From Dysgonomonas hofstadii (GTDB lineage Bacteria; Bacteroidota; Bacteroidia; Bacteroidales; Dysgonomonadaceae): DNA of 64,000 nucleotides. Within the stretch, counting starts at the first letter, position 1. Each line of letters begins with the position of its first letter. The notes below the pieces were generated by a model. It saw only the letters and a program-made list of their open reading frames with translations. It ran no database searches and was not told the DNA's origin. The stretch is taken from positions 186,001-250,000 of the forward strand of contig NZ_JACIEP010000004.1 in assembly GCF_014196915.1 (NCBI RefSeq), in the 5' to 3' direction. A program made the position numbers and the translations under genes. Below, piece by piece: positions 8,854 through 17,590 of this stretch.

Positions 8854-11800
8854 ATGAAAATTAAACCTAAAAGAACATTTACCAAAGGTGTGAATTCTTT
8901 TCTGATGAAAGGCTTTTTACTCCTTGCTTGCTTCTTCCTAGTGAGTACTGTAAGTATTTATGCTCAGACTAAGTCTGTTACAGGTACTGTAATAGATGGC
9001 CTTAACGAACCTTTGATTGGTGTGAGTGTGAAAGTGCAGGGCACTACAAACGGAACAATAACAGACATTGACGGAAAATATACTCTGTCAGTGGGCAGTG
9101 GAGACGTACTTGAGTTTTCTTATGTGGGAATGAAAACCCAACTGGTAACAGTCGGCTCTCAAAATATCATTAATATAACAATGCAGGATGATGCTACCAT
9201 GCTTACCGAAACAGTGGTAATCGGTTATGGTACTGCAAAGAAACGGGACCTGACAGGATCTATTGCCAGTATAAAAGCTGAAGATATAGCTAACCGTCCG
9301 TCGGCCAATCCATTAGCATCTTTACAAGGTAAAATAGCCGGGGTACAGGTTGTAAATACAGGTATCGCCGGACAAGACCCGGAGATCCGTATCCGTGGAA
9401 CGAACTCTATCAACGGATATAAACCTCTATACGTTGTTGACGGATTATTTAATGATAATATCAACTTCCTGAATTCGGCTGATATTGAATCAATGGAGAT
9501 ACTTAAAGACCCTTCGTCACTTGCTATCTTCGGGGTACGTGGCGCGAATGGTGTTATTATAGTAACAACTAAAAAAGCAAAAGAAGGACAAACATTAGTT
9601 AATATCAACACTTCTTTCGGCTTCAAATCTGTTGTCGATAAGATTAAAATGGCAGATGGCGCACAGTTTACCGAATTGTATTCTGAGCAATTAGCAAATC
9701 AGGGATCAGATCCGTTCGATTATACTAACTGGAAAGCAAATACCAACTGGCAAGATGAGATATTCCAGACAGCTTTTATCACAAATAATAATATCAGCGT
9801 TACATCTTCTACTGAAAAAAATAAATTCTATATGGGTATAGGTTATACTTCGGAAGAAGGAAACCTTAAGCATGAAGAGTTTAATAAAATTACAATCAAC
9901 TTAAGCAGTGATTATAATATTACAAAGGATTTCCGTATCGGATTCCAATTTAATGGAGCCCGTTCAACACCACTGAATACAGAGTTGGCACTTTATAAAG
10001 ATGCGGTAAAGAATGCATTGTATTCAGCGCCTATAGCAACTCCTTACAACCAAGCCGAAGGTTTATACAACACTCTTCCTAGCTTCCAAAAAGGACAGAT
10101 CTCAAATCCGATGTCAATTGTGGAATTACAAAAAGATGTAAATAAAGTAATTGACTACAGAGCTTCGGGTAATATTTATGCAGACCTCACATTCCTGAAA
10201 AATTTCAATTTCCGGGTAATGTACTCGTTGGATCACAGGGCTTATGATAGCAGGCTTTACACTCCAAAAAGAACATTATTTGATGTCGATATACAGGAAC
10301 CATACGTAATGGGTGATGGTAAAACTGCTGTAGAACAACAAAAATTAAATGAAACTAAGGTTCAGGCTGATTATTTGCTTACTTATACTAATAGCTTCAA
10401 TGGCCATAATATAACAGGAACAGCCGGTTTTACAACTTATTACAACAGTTTGTCCAGCCTTACGGCAAAACGTGGTGAAGGAAATGGGCTGCCTATAGCA
10501 AACGATCCGGACAAATGGTTTGTAAGTATTGGAGATGCGGATGCAACTACTACAGGTAGTACACAATGGGAACGCTCTACAGTTTCATACCTTATTCGCG
10601 GATTATATAACTACAAGAGCAAATATCTGTTGAATGCTTCATTCCGTCGCGATGGTTCATCTGCATTCTTCTATACAGGAAATCAATGGCAGAATTTCTA
10701 CTCTGTCGGAGCAGGTTGGATTGTGACAGAGGAAGACTTTATGAAAGATTATACTTTCCTCGATTATCTGAAACTGAAAGGATCATGGGGAACATTAGGT
10801 AATCAGAATATGGATAGGGTATATCCGGCCGAGCCGATACTAACAAATACTACATCTGCGGTTTTTGGAGATAATATATATCCGGGATATACGAAAGAAT
10901 ATTTACCGAATCCTAATCTAAAATGGGAAAAGGTTGAAGCCTGGGAAGCTGGTCTTGAAACTTATTTTCTGAGAAACAGACTGAATTTTGAAGGTGTTTA
11001 TTACAAAAAAAACACAAAAGATCTTTTAGCAGAAGTTCCGGGTATTACAGGTACAGTGCCGGGTTTAGCCAACTTAGGTGAAATAGAAAACAAAGGGGTG
11101 GAATTAACTCTTTCGTGGAACGACCGTATTGGCTCTGATTGGAGATATGGTATCAGTGCTAACCTGACCACAATTAAGAACAAAGTGATATCGCTTGTTC
11201 AGGATGGTTACAGAATTATAGATGGTACTTCCGGGCTTACACAGGCTTCATATACAGAGGCTGGTTATCCTATCGGATACTTCTACGGATACAAAGTAGA
11301 AGGTATATATCAAAACCAGGCGGAAATAGATAGTTCTCCAGAGAATACTTTGGTAGCTGTGCTCCCTGGAGATGTGAAGTTTGCAGACGTCAATGGTGAT
11401 GGGAAAATCACAACAGCAGACCGTACCATGATCGGAAATCCTACTCCTGATTTTACTTATGGTTTTACTATTAACTTAGGATATAAGAATTTTGACCTAT
11501 CTGTAGATATGATGGGCGTACAGGGAAATGAGATATACCGTACATGGAATCTTTATGAATGGTCACAATTCAACTTCCTTGAAAGCGCAATGGACAGATG
11601 GCATGGTGAAGGAACATCAAACACTCATCCTGTATTGAATAAAAGCCGTTCTATCAATGGAAAAGATTATCCGTCAGAGTTATTTGTAGAAGATGGAAGT
11701 TTCTTCCGGATCAGGAATGTACAAATAGGATATACATTTACTCCTGCCCTTCTTCAGAAGATCAGAATGAAATCACTGAGAGTATATGCAAATATACAGA

Positions 11801-11931
11801 ATCTGAAAACCTGGAAAAACAATACAGGCTATTCTCCTGAGATCGGAGGTACGGCGACAGCTTTTGGTATCGATGCCAATCCATATCCTGTACCGGCAGT
11901 ATATACATTTGGTTTAAATCTTACATTTTAA
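8854..11931 (+). CDS. SusC/RagA-family TonB-dependent outer-membrane transporter
   Basis: This TonB-dependent porin imports oligosaccharides across the outer membrane as a complex with the SusD-like lipoprotein encoded next. It has 1025 aa. A signal peptide ends at about residue 38 (SIYAQ). A carboxypeptidase-regulatory-like domain (about 40-115; GTVIDGLNEPLIGVSV) precedes a TonB-box-like ETVVIGYG at about 123, the plug domain (about 130-240; the typical PLYVVDGLF and MEILKDPSSLAIFG), and a C-terminal beta-barrel ending in an aromatic residue (GLNLTF). The gap to susD is only 17 bp, so they are co-transcribed. The neighbouring GH3 and GH144-like enzymes point to a beta-glucan, possibly beta-1,2-glucan; this is inference from context. 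Confidence 0.93.
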   Translation: MKIKPKRTFTKGVNSFLMKGFLLLACFFLVSTVSIYAQTKSVTGTVIDGLNEPLIGVSVKVQGTTNGTITDIDGKYTLSVGSGDVLEFSYVGMKTQLVTVGSQNIINITMQDDATMLTETVVIGYGTAKKRDLTGSIASIKAEDIANRPSANPLASLQGKIAGVQVVNTGIAGQDPEIRIRGTNSINGYKPLYVVDGLFNDNINFLNSADIESMEILKDPSSLAIFGVRGANGVIIVTTKKAKEGQTLVNINTSFGFKSVVDKIKMADGAQFTELYSEQLANQGSDPFDYTNWKANTNWQDEIFQTAFITNNNISVTSSTEKNKFYMGIGYTSEEGNLKHEEFNKITINLSSDYNITKDFRIGFQFNGARSTPLNTELALYKDAVKNALYSAPIATPYNQAEGLYNTLPSFQKGQISNPMSIVELQKDVNKVIDYRASGNIYADLTFLKNFNFRVMYSLDHRAYDSRLYTPKRTLFDVDIQEPYVMGDGKTAVEQQKLNETKVQADYLLTYTNSFNGHNITGTAGFTTYYNSLSSLTAKRGEGNGLPIANDPDKWFVSIGDADATTTGSTQWERSTVSYLIRGLYNYKSKYLLNASFRRDGSSAFFYTGNQWQNFYSVGAGWIVTEEDFMKDYTFLDYLKLKGSWGTLGNQNMDRVYPAEPILTNTTSAVFGDNIYPGYTKEYLPNPNLKWEKVEAWEAGLETYFLRNRLNFEGVYYKKNTKDLLAEVPGITGTVPGLANLGEIENKGVELTLSWNDRIGSDWRYGISANLTTIKNKVISLVQDGYRIIDGTSGLTQASYTEAGYPIGYFYGYKVEGIYQNQAEIDSSPENTLVAVLPGDVKFADVNGDGKITTADRTMIGNPTPDFTYGFTINLGYKNFDLSVDMMGVQGNEIYRTWNLYEWSQFNFLESAMDRWHGEGTSNTHPVLNKSRSINGKDYPSELFVEDGSFFRIRNVQIGYTFTPALLQKIRMKSLRVYANIQNLKTWKNNTGYSPEIGGTATAFGIDANPYPVPAVYTFGLNLTF

Positions 11932-11948
11932 ATAAAATATAAATTGTT

Positions 11949-13472
11949 ATGAAACGTACAATTAATAAATACATATATATAGCAATCGTTGCAATATTAG
12001 CTTTTTCGGTTGTCGGATGTAGCGATTTCCTCGACAGAAGTCCGCAGGGAAGCTTCACTGAAGATGATGATACAAGTGGAGGCTTGGAAGCGCAGATTTT
12101 CGGGGTATATTCTAAAATGCGCAGTTATAACATTACTGCGGGAATTCCTGCTTTTGCAGTACATATGTTTCGTTCCGAAGATTCCGAAAAAGGTAGTACA
12201 TCCAATGATGGGCCGGATAATGCTAAATTCTGGGATGATTTCGAATACAATGCATCCAATGGTATATTAGGCACATACTGGAACTTCAATTATGGTATTA
12301 TTCACGATTGTAATAATGCGATTGACACATTGACTATTATGAATAACCCGGAATTGAATTTGTATGAAGCTGAGGCTAGGTTTTTCAGGGCATATTGCTA
12401 TTTCAATTTGGTGCGGGCCTGGGGTGATGTTCCTAAAATAGATTTCAAGATAATAGATGCTTCAGAAGCTAATATAGCAAAGAGCCCCGCTGCGGAAATA
12501 TATGAATTAATCGATGAAGATTTGACTTATGCAGAGAAATATCTGCCGCAAACATGGGAATCTAAATATATTGGCCGTCTTACATGGGGAGCTGCACGTT
12601 CCCTTCATGCCAGAACATATATGATGCGTAACGATTGGAATAATATGCTGACAGCATCAGAGGACGTAATCAATTCGGGACTGTATAATCTTGATACACC
12701 TGTTGATCAGGTATTCACAGATGCCGGAGAAAATTGTGGACAGTCTATTTTCGAACTGCAATGTACAGCTACTGCAGCCAAGCCTGGAAGTACAGATATT
12801 GGTAGCCAATTCTGTCAGGTGCAGGGAGTCAGAGGTTCTGGACAATGGAATCTGGGCTGGGGCTGGCATATGGCTACAACGGAATTAGGAAAGGCTTTTG
12901 AATCGGGTGATCCTCGTAAAAATGCAACATTACTATATTTTAGAAGGCCAGGCGAACCAGAAACTCCTGAAAATACAAATACACCGTATAAGGAAGCTCC
13001 TGTATCGGAAGCTATGGGTGCCTATTTCAATAAAAAGGCCTATACAGACCCGGCAATGAGAGCTAAATATACAAGAGAAGGTTTTTGGGTGAATATCCGC
13101 ATCATACGTTATCCGGATGTATTGTTGATGGCTGCCGAAGCTGCTAATGAATTAAGCAAGACTGATGATGCTCTTGACTATCTGGAGCAGGTACGGGCAC
13201 ATGCAAGAGGAGCCGACTCTTCTATCTTGCCGGAAGTAACTACAACAGATCAGGTTGAACTGAGAAAAGCAATACAACACGAAAGAAGAGTTGAATTAGC
13301 TCTCGAACCTGATCGATTCTACGACCTTGTGCGTTGGGGAACAGCAAAAGAAGTTTTACACGCTGCTGGTAAGACAGGTTATCAAGACAAGCATGCTCTT
13401 CTTCCAATACCTCAGACAGAAATAGATAAATCAAATGGAGTTCTTGTTCAGAATCCAAATTATGCGAATTAA
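11949..13472 (+). CDS. SusD/RagB-family outer-membrane glycan-binding lipoprotein
   Basis: This surface lipoprotein caps the SusC transporter and captures glycan. The signal peptide ends in a lipobox (VVGC, Cys about residue 24) followed by S-D, and then the usual FLDRSPQG start of the mature SusD fold. Tetratricopeptide-like helical regions appear around YEAEARFFRAYCYFNLVRAW (about 139-158), and the C-terminal RagB region contains EHRRVELALEPDRFYDLVRW (about 444-463), a strong family signature. At 507 aa it is the normal length. It lies 17 bp after susC, and a strong intrinsic terminator follows it before the GH3 gene, so the transporter pair may be expressed at a higher level than the enzymes. 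Confidence 0.93.
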   Translation: MKRTINKYIYIAIVAILAFSVVGCSDFLDRSPQGSFTEDDDTSGGLEAQIFGVYSKMRSYNITAGIPAFAVHMFRSEDSEKGSTSNDGPDNAKFWDDFEYNASNGILGTYWNFNYGIIHDCNNAIDTLTIMNNPELNLYEAEARFFRAYCYFNLVRAWGDVPKIDFKIIDASEANIAKSPAAEIYELIDEDLTYAEKYLPQTWESKYIGRLTWGAARSLHARTYMMRNDWNNMLTASEDVINSGLYNLDTPVDQVFTDAGENCGQSIFELQCTATAAKPGSTDIGSQFCQVQGVRGSGQWNLGWGWHMATTELGKAFESGDPRKNATLLYFRRPGEPETPENTNTPYKEAPVSEAMGAYFNKKAYTDPAMRAKYTREGFWVNIRIIRYPDVLLMAAEAANELSKTDDALDYLEQVRAHARGADSSILPEVTTTDQVELRKAIQHERRVELALEPDRFYDLVRWGTAKEVLHAAGKTGYQDKHALLPIPQTEIDKSNGVLVQNPNYAN

Positions 13473-13496
13473 ATAAGATTGTTGGTTAGGTATCAA

Positions 13497-13531
13497 AGTA
13501 AGGGCTAGTAATAGCCCTTACTGGTTTTTCG
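13497..13531 (+). terminator. Intrinsic terminator between susD and the GH3 gene
   Basis: An 11-bp perfect stem (AGTAAGGGCTA / TAGCCCTTACT) with a 4-base loop is followed by GGTTTTTC. It lies 24 bp after the susD stop and 40 bp before the GH3 start, so it probably sets the ratio of transporter to enzyme transcripts. Confidence 0.85.
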
Positions 13532-13572
13532 GATTTTCAAAGGTGAATAAAAGATATAAAAGGTAAAAAAAT

Positions 13573-15870
13573 ATGAAAAGGTTATTAGTGCTTGTATTAG
13601 GCTTTTGTGTTCTTACGATTTCTGCACAGAAGAGTACGGGCTCAAAAGATGCTAAAATGGACAAGTTCATCACTGATCTGATGAACAAAATGACATTGGA
13701 AGAAAAAATAGGTCAGCTTAATCTGCCCAGTTCGGGAGATATTACTACAGGACAAGCAAAAAGTAGTAATATTGCCGAAAAAATAAAGAAAGGTCAGGTA
13801 GGTGGTCTGTTCAATATAAAAGGCGTTGAAAAAATACGCGATGTTCAGCGTATAGCGGTTGAAGAAACCCGTCTTAAAATTCCGTTGATTTTCGGAATGG
13901 ATGTTATTCACGGTTACGAAACTGTATTTCCTATTCCATTGGGACTTGCGGCTACATGGGATATGGCTGCTATCGAGCAATCGGCCCGTATAGCAGCTAT
14001 CGAAGCCAGTGCCGATGGTATCAGCTGGACATTCAGCCCGATGGTAGATATTTCACGTGATGCCCGCTGGGGACGTTTTTCGGAAGGTAGCGGCGAAGAT
14101 CCGTTCCTCGGTGGAGAAATAGCCAAAGCAATGGTTTACGGATACCAGGGTAGGGGAGATCAGGCTTATAAGCTCAACTCCAACATCATGGCTTGTGTGA
14201 AGCACTATGCCCTTTATGGAGCCGGCGAAGCCGGGCGTGATTACAATACGGTGGATATGAGTCGTATCCGTATGTTCAACGAATATATGTACCCGTATCA
14301 GGCAGCAGTGGAAGCCGGGGTGGGTAGTGTGATGGCTTCATTCAACGAAGTGGACGGAGTACCTGCTACAGCCAATAAATGGCTGATGACTGATGTCCTT
14401 CGCAATCAATGGGGATTCAACGGATTTGTCGTTACCGACTATACAGGTATCAGTGAGATGGTCGATCATGGTATCGGTGATCTTCAGACTGTTTCGGCCC
14501 GTGCGTTAAAAGCAGGAATCGATATGGATATGGTCAGCGAAGGATTGTCAACAGTAGGGAAATCCCTGCTAGAAGGTAAAGTTACGCAAGCCGAAATAGA
14601 TCAGGCTTGCCGTCGTATACTGGAGGCTAAGTATAAACTGGGTTTGTTCGACAATCCTTATAAGTATATTGATGTAAATCGTGCTAAAAAGGAAATATTC
14701 ACACCAGAGCATCGTGCTGTTGCCCGCAAGATAGCATCAGAAAGTTATGTACTTCTGAAAAATGCAAATAATACACTTCCATTGAAGAAACAGGGAACTA
14801 TTGCAGTTGTGGGACCTTTGGCTAATACCCGCTCCAATATGCCGGGTACATGGAGTGTGGCAGTAGATCTTGAAAAACCTGCAACAGTTGTTGAAGGGGT
14901 ACAAGCTGTAGCTGGAAACAAGGCAAAAGTTATATATGCAAAAGGTAGTCATCTGGTAAGCGATGCGAAACTGGAAGAGCATGTTACTATGTTCGGCCGG
15001 ACGCTTAACCGCGATCAGGAAACACGTTCTAATGAAGAAATGCTGAGAGAAGCATTGGATATATCGAAAAATGCGGATGTCATTGTAGCGGCATTAGGCG
15101 AAACCTCTGAATTCAGTGGTGAAGCCAGCAGCCGTACAGATATTGGTATCCCTGATGTACAAAAGGTATTATTACAGGAATTGCTGAAAACAGGAAAACC
15201 TGTTGTTCTGGTTCTCTTCTCGGGTCGTCCGATGACACTTACATGGGAAAACGAAAATGTCCCTGCTATTCTGAATGTATGGTTCGGAGGTACGGAAGCT
15301 GCTTATGCAATTGGCGACGTATTGTTCGGTGATGTAAATCCTAGCGGGAAGCTTCCGGCAACATATCCTCAGAATGTAGGCCAGATTCCTTTATTCTATA
15401 ACCATAAGAATACAGGGCGTCCGTTGGCAGAAGGTAACTGGTTCGAAAAATTCCGCAGTAATTACCTCGATGTAAGTAACGATCCGCTTTATCCATTCGG
15501 ATACGGACTTAGCTATACAACATTCTCATATAGCGATGTTAAGTTAAGTACTGCATCTATCAATAGCACTGGCGAACTCTCAGCAAGCGTAACAGTAACC
15601 AATAACGGCAGAGTAGATGGTGCCGAAGTGGTTCAGCTTTATATTCGCGATATTGTAGGTAGTGTTACAAGGCCAGTAAAAGAGCTGAAAGGTTTTGAAA
15701 AGATATTCCTCAAGGCTGGAGAGTCTAAAACAGTAAACTTTAAAATCACGCCAGAACTCTTGAAGTTCTATAATTACGATCTTCAATATGTGTTCGAGCC
15801 CGGAGATTTTGATGTGATGATAGGAGGAAACAGTAGGGATGTGAAATCGGCAAGGTTCACGCTAAACTAA
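13573..15870 (+). CDS. GH3-family beta-glucosidase (BglX-like), candidate sophoro-oligosaccharide glucosidase
   Basis: This secreted exo-acting glycoside hydrolase removes terminal beta-glucosyl units. It has 765 aa: signal peptide (residues 1-19, ending SAQ), the GH3 N-terminal TIM barrel (about 45-385), the C-terminal alpha/beta sandwich (about 405-640) and a fibronectin-III-like domain (about 670-760). The predicted nucleophile is Asp289 in VVTDYTG and the predicted acid/base is Glu517 in SGEASSR. The conserved KHYALYGAGEAGRDYN segment is also present. In Bacteroides thetaiotaomicron a GH3 enzyme (BT_3567) located beside susCD-like genes was reported to act on beta-1,2-gluco-oligosaccharides. 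The GH144-like gene next door makes that specificity plausible here, but sequence alone cannot prove it over beta-1,3 or beta-1,4. Confidence 0.9.
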   Translation: MKRLLVLVLGFCVLTISAQKSTGSKDAKMDKFITDLMNKMTLEEKIGQLNLPSSGDITTGQAKSSNIAEKIKKGQVGGLFNIKGVEKIRDVQRIAVEETRLKIPLIFGMDVIHGYETVFPIPLGLAATWDMAAIEQSARIAAIEASADGISWTFSPMVDISRDARWGRFSEGSGEDPFLGGEIAKAMVYGYQGRGDQAYKLNSNIMACVKHYALYGAGEAGRDYNTVDMSRIRMFNEYMYPYQAAVEAGVGSVMASFNEVDGVPATANKWLMTDVLRNQWGFNGFVVTDYTGISEMVDHGIGDLQTVSARALKAGIDMDMVSEGLSTVGKSLLEGKVTQAEIDQACRRILEAKYKLGLFDNPYKYIDVNRAKKEIFTPEHRAVARKIASESYVLLKNANNTLPLKKQGTIAVVGPLANTRSNMPGTWSVAVDLEKPATVVEGVQAVAGNKAKVIYAKGSHLVSDAKLEEHVTMFGRTLNRDQETRSNEEMLREALDISKNADVIVAALGETSEFSGEASSRTDIGIPDVQKVLLQELLKTGKPVVLVLFSGRPMTLTWENENVPAILNVWFGGTEAAYAIGDVLFGDVNPSGKLPATYPQNVGQIPLFYNHKNTGRPLAEGNWFEKFRSNYLDVSNDPLYPFGYGLSYTTFSYSDVKLSTASINSTGELSASVTVTNNGRVDGAEVVQLYIRDIVGSVTRPVKELKGFEKIFLKAGESKTVNFKITPELLKFYNYDLQYVFEPGDFDVMIGGNSRDVKSARFTLN

Positions 15871-15890
15871 ATGCAAGGATTATAATCCAT

Positions 15891-15923
15891 AAAAGGGATT
15901 ATAGTTTTCTGTAATCCCTTTTT
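15891..15923 (+). terminator. Intrinsic terminator between GH3 and GH144-like genes
   Basis: The stem AAAAGGGATTA / TAATCCCTTTTT encloses a 10-base loop and ends in a T-run; it is preceded by a smaller palindrome, GGATTATAATCC. It lies 20 bp after the GH3 stop and 14 bp before the next start. Confidence 0.75.
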
Positions 15924-15937
15924 AAATTTAAAGAAGT

Positions 15938-17299
15938 ATGAAAAAAACTTATATATACGCTACTGTTCTGGCTTTATTGTTGATCGCTGTAAGTTGCAAC
16001 ACCAAAGCAGATAAATCGGAACCGGGAAATAATGCAAACCTATCTGACATATCGGATGAAGCCTTACTCGACAGTGTGCAGCGTCGTACATTCCAGTATT
16101 TCTGGGATGGGGCAGAACCTGTGAGTAGAATGGCACGGGAGCGTTTCCATGTAGATGGCGATTATGGTCAACATGATAAAAATACGGTGACCTCAGGTGG
16201 TAGTGGTTTTGGCATTATGGCCGTTGTGGCCGGGATAGACAGGGGTTATGTTACCCGGGAACAAGGATTGGAACATTTTACGAAAGTTGTGAATTTCCTC
16301 GAAAAAGCAGATTCTTTTCACGGGGTATATCCGCACTGGTGGAATGGCGAGACAGGTAAAGTTGTGGGTTTCGGAGATAAAGATAATGGCGGCGACCTTG
16401 TGGAAACGTCTTTCCTTATGCAGGGATTGTTAGCCCTTCATCAATATTATGTGAACGGCACCGATGCTGAGAAGTCACTGGCAACCCGTATCGATAAAAT
16501 ATGGCGTAATGTAGACTGGAACTGGCACCGTAATTCACAGAATATTCTTTACTGGCACTGGAGCCCTGAACATTCATGGGAAATGAATTTCCCTATTCGT
16601 GGGTATAACGAATGTCTGATCACATATGTGATGGCGGCTTGCTCTCCCACTCATGGTGTGCCTGCCGAAGTGTATCACGAAGGATGGGCAGAAGGTGGAA
16701 AAATTGTCGGTCCGCATCAGGCTGAAGGTTATGACCTGAATATGCGCTATCAAAGTGTGAGTGGTGTAGGTCCCCTTTTCTGGGCGCACTATTCTTTCCT
16801 CGGACTTAATCCGACCGGACTGAAAGATAAATATGCCGATTATTTCCAGGAGATGAAGAATTATACGCTTATCAATCGCGCATATTGCATGCGTAATCCG
16901 AAAGGCTATAAAGGATATAGTGAAGATGCGTGGGGATTGACGGCAAGTTACTCGGTAAAAGGATATGCTGCTCATGAGCCTAGTGAAGATCATGATCACG
17001 GAGTGATTTCTCCTACGGCGGCGTTATCATCTATTGTATATACTCCTGAGGAATCGATGAAAGTAATGAGATATCTCTATAATATGAAAGATGAGGTTTG
17101 GGGCCCTTATGGTTTCTACGATGCATATAGTGAAACCGATAACTGGTATCCACAACGATATCTGGCTATTGACCAGGGGCCTATTGCCGTCATGATAGAG
17201 AACCATCGTTCGGGTCTGATCTGGAATTTATTCATGAGCCATCCGGATGTGCAAAAAGGACTAAAAAAGCTTGGATTTGAATCCCCCTCATTAAAATAG
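15938..17299 (+). CDS. GH144-like endo-beta-1,2-glucanase (glycoamylase-fold) lipoprotein
   Basis: The protein is predicted to cleave a beta-glucan backbone at the cell surface or in the periplasm. It has 453 aa with a lipobox (VSC, Cys about residue 20). The remainder matches the 'glycoamylase' (PF10091) alpha6/alpha6-barrel family. Recognisable blocks are RTFQYFWDGAEPVSRMARER near the start, SGGSGFGIMAVVAGIDRGY, HWWNGETGK, MNFPIRGYNECLITYVMAA and, near the end, AWGLTASY and the AIDQGPIAVMIENHRSGLIW region. The founding GH144 member, from Chitinophaga pinensis, is an endo-beta-1,2-glucanase. GH144 plus GH3 beside a SusCD pair is the main basis for the beta-1,2-glucan proposal. Other activities are known or possible in this broad Pfam family, so substrate confidence is moderate. 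Confidence 0.85.
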   Translation: MKKTYIYATVLALLLIAVSCNTKADKSEPGNNANLSDISDEALLDSVQRRTFQYFWDGAEPVSRMARERFHVDGDYGQHDKNTVTSGGSGFGIMAVVAGIDRGYVTREQGLEHFTKVVNFLEKADSFHGVYPHWWNGETGKVVGFGDKDNGGDLVETSFLMQGLLALHQYYVNGTDAEKSLATRIDKIWRNVDWNWHRNSQNILYWHWSPEHSWEMNFPIRGYNECLITYVMAACSPTHGVPAEVYHEGWAEGGKIVGPHQAEGYDLNMRYQSVSGVGPLFWAHYSFLGLNPTGLKDKYADYFQEMKNYTLINRAYCMRNPKGYKGYSEDAWGLTASYSVKGYAAHEPSEDHDHGVISPTAALSSIVYTPEESMKVMRYLYNMKDEVWGPYGFYDAYSETDNWYPQRYLAIDQGPIAVMIENHRSGLIWNLFMSHPDVQKGLKKLGFESPSLK

Positions 17300-17308
17300 G
17301 TGTTCATG

Positions 17309-17355
17309 AAGCCAGAAGGTTATGATTTGATTGTAATCTTTTGGCTTTCTTTTTA
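17309..17355 (+). terminator. Intrinsic terminator after the GH144-like gene
   Basis: AAGCCAGAAG pairs with CTTTTGGCTT across a 19-base loop, followed by TCTTTTTAT. It closes the core PUL and separates it from the GH43/esterase pair. Confidence 0.7.
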
Positions 17356-17439
17356 TCTATAGTTTTAGAGTAGTAAGTAGGCAGTAGAAAAAATGAAGAA
17401 TGAAAAGTGAAATACGTTGTTTACTGATTACTGAAAAAA

Positions 17440-17466
17440 CTGTCACTTTTGTCAGGTTTTAGTTAA
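17440..17466 (+). repeat. Dispersed intergenic repeat, copy 1
   Basis: This copy contains the 19-base core TTTGTCAGGTTTTAGTTAA (17448-17466), preceded by CTGTCACT. Copies at 17544-17570, 20421-20447, 57303-57329 and 61289-61315 share the pattern TTTGTCAnnTTTTAGTTAA. All are on the plus strand and all lie 20-160 bp before a plus-strand gene. Confidence 0.75.
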
Positions 17467-17467
17467 C

Positions 17468-17528
17468 TGTCATGCCGGAGCGAGGCGAAGCATCCAAAGA
17501 AAGAGATTCTTCATTCCTCAGGATGACA
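17468..17528. repeat. REP-like palindromic intergenic element
   Basis: A 61-bp element has inverted ends (TGTCATGCC at the left, GGATGACA at the right) and a GC-rich interior (GAGCGAGGCGAAGC). This looks like the TGTCAT...ATGACA repetitive elements often seen between genes in Bacteroidetes, and its base composition differs from the AT-rich surroundings. It sits between two copies of the TTTGTCA repeat. Confidence 0.6.
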
Positions 17529-17543
17529 ATAAACGAGAAAATT

Positions 17544-17570
17544 CTGTCCGTTTTGTCATTTTTTAGTTAA
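17544..17570 (+). repeat. Dispersed intergenic repeat, copy 2
   Basis: The core is TTTGTCATTTTTTAGTTAA (17552-17570), preceded by CTGTCCGT. It ends 20 bp before the start of the GH43 gene. Confidence 0.7.
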
Positions 17571-17590
17571 AATAATAATGTGGATTTGTT

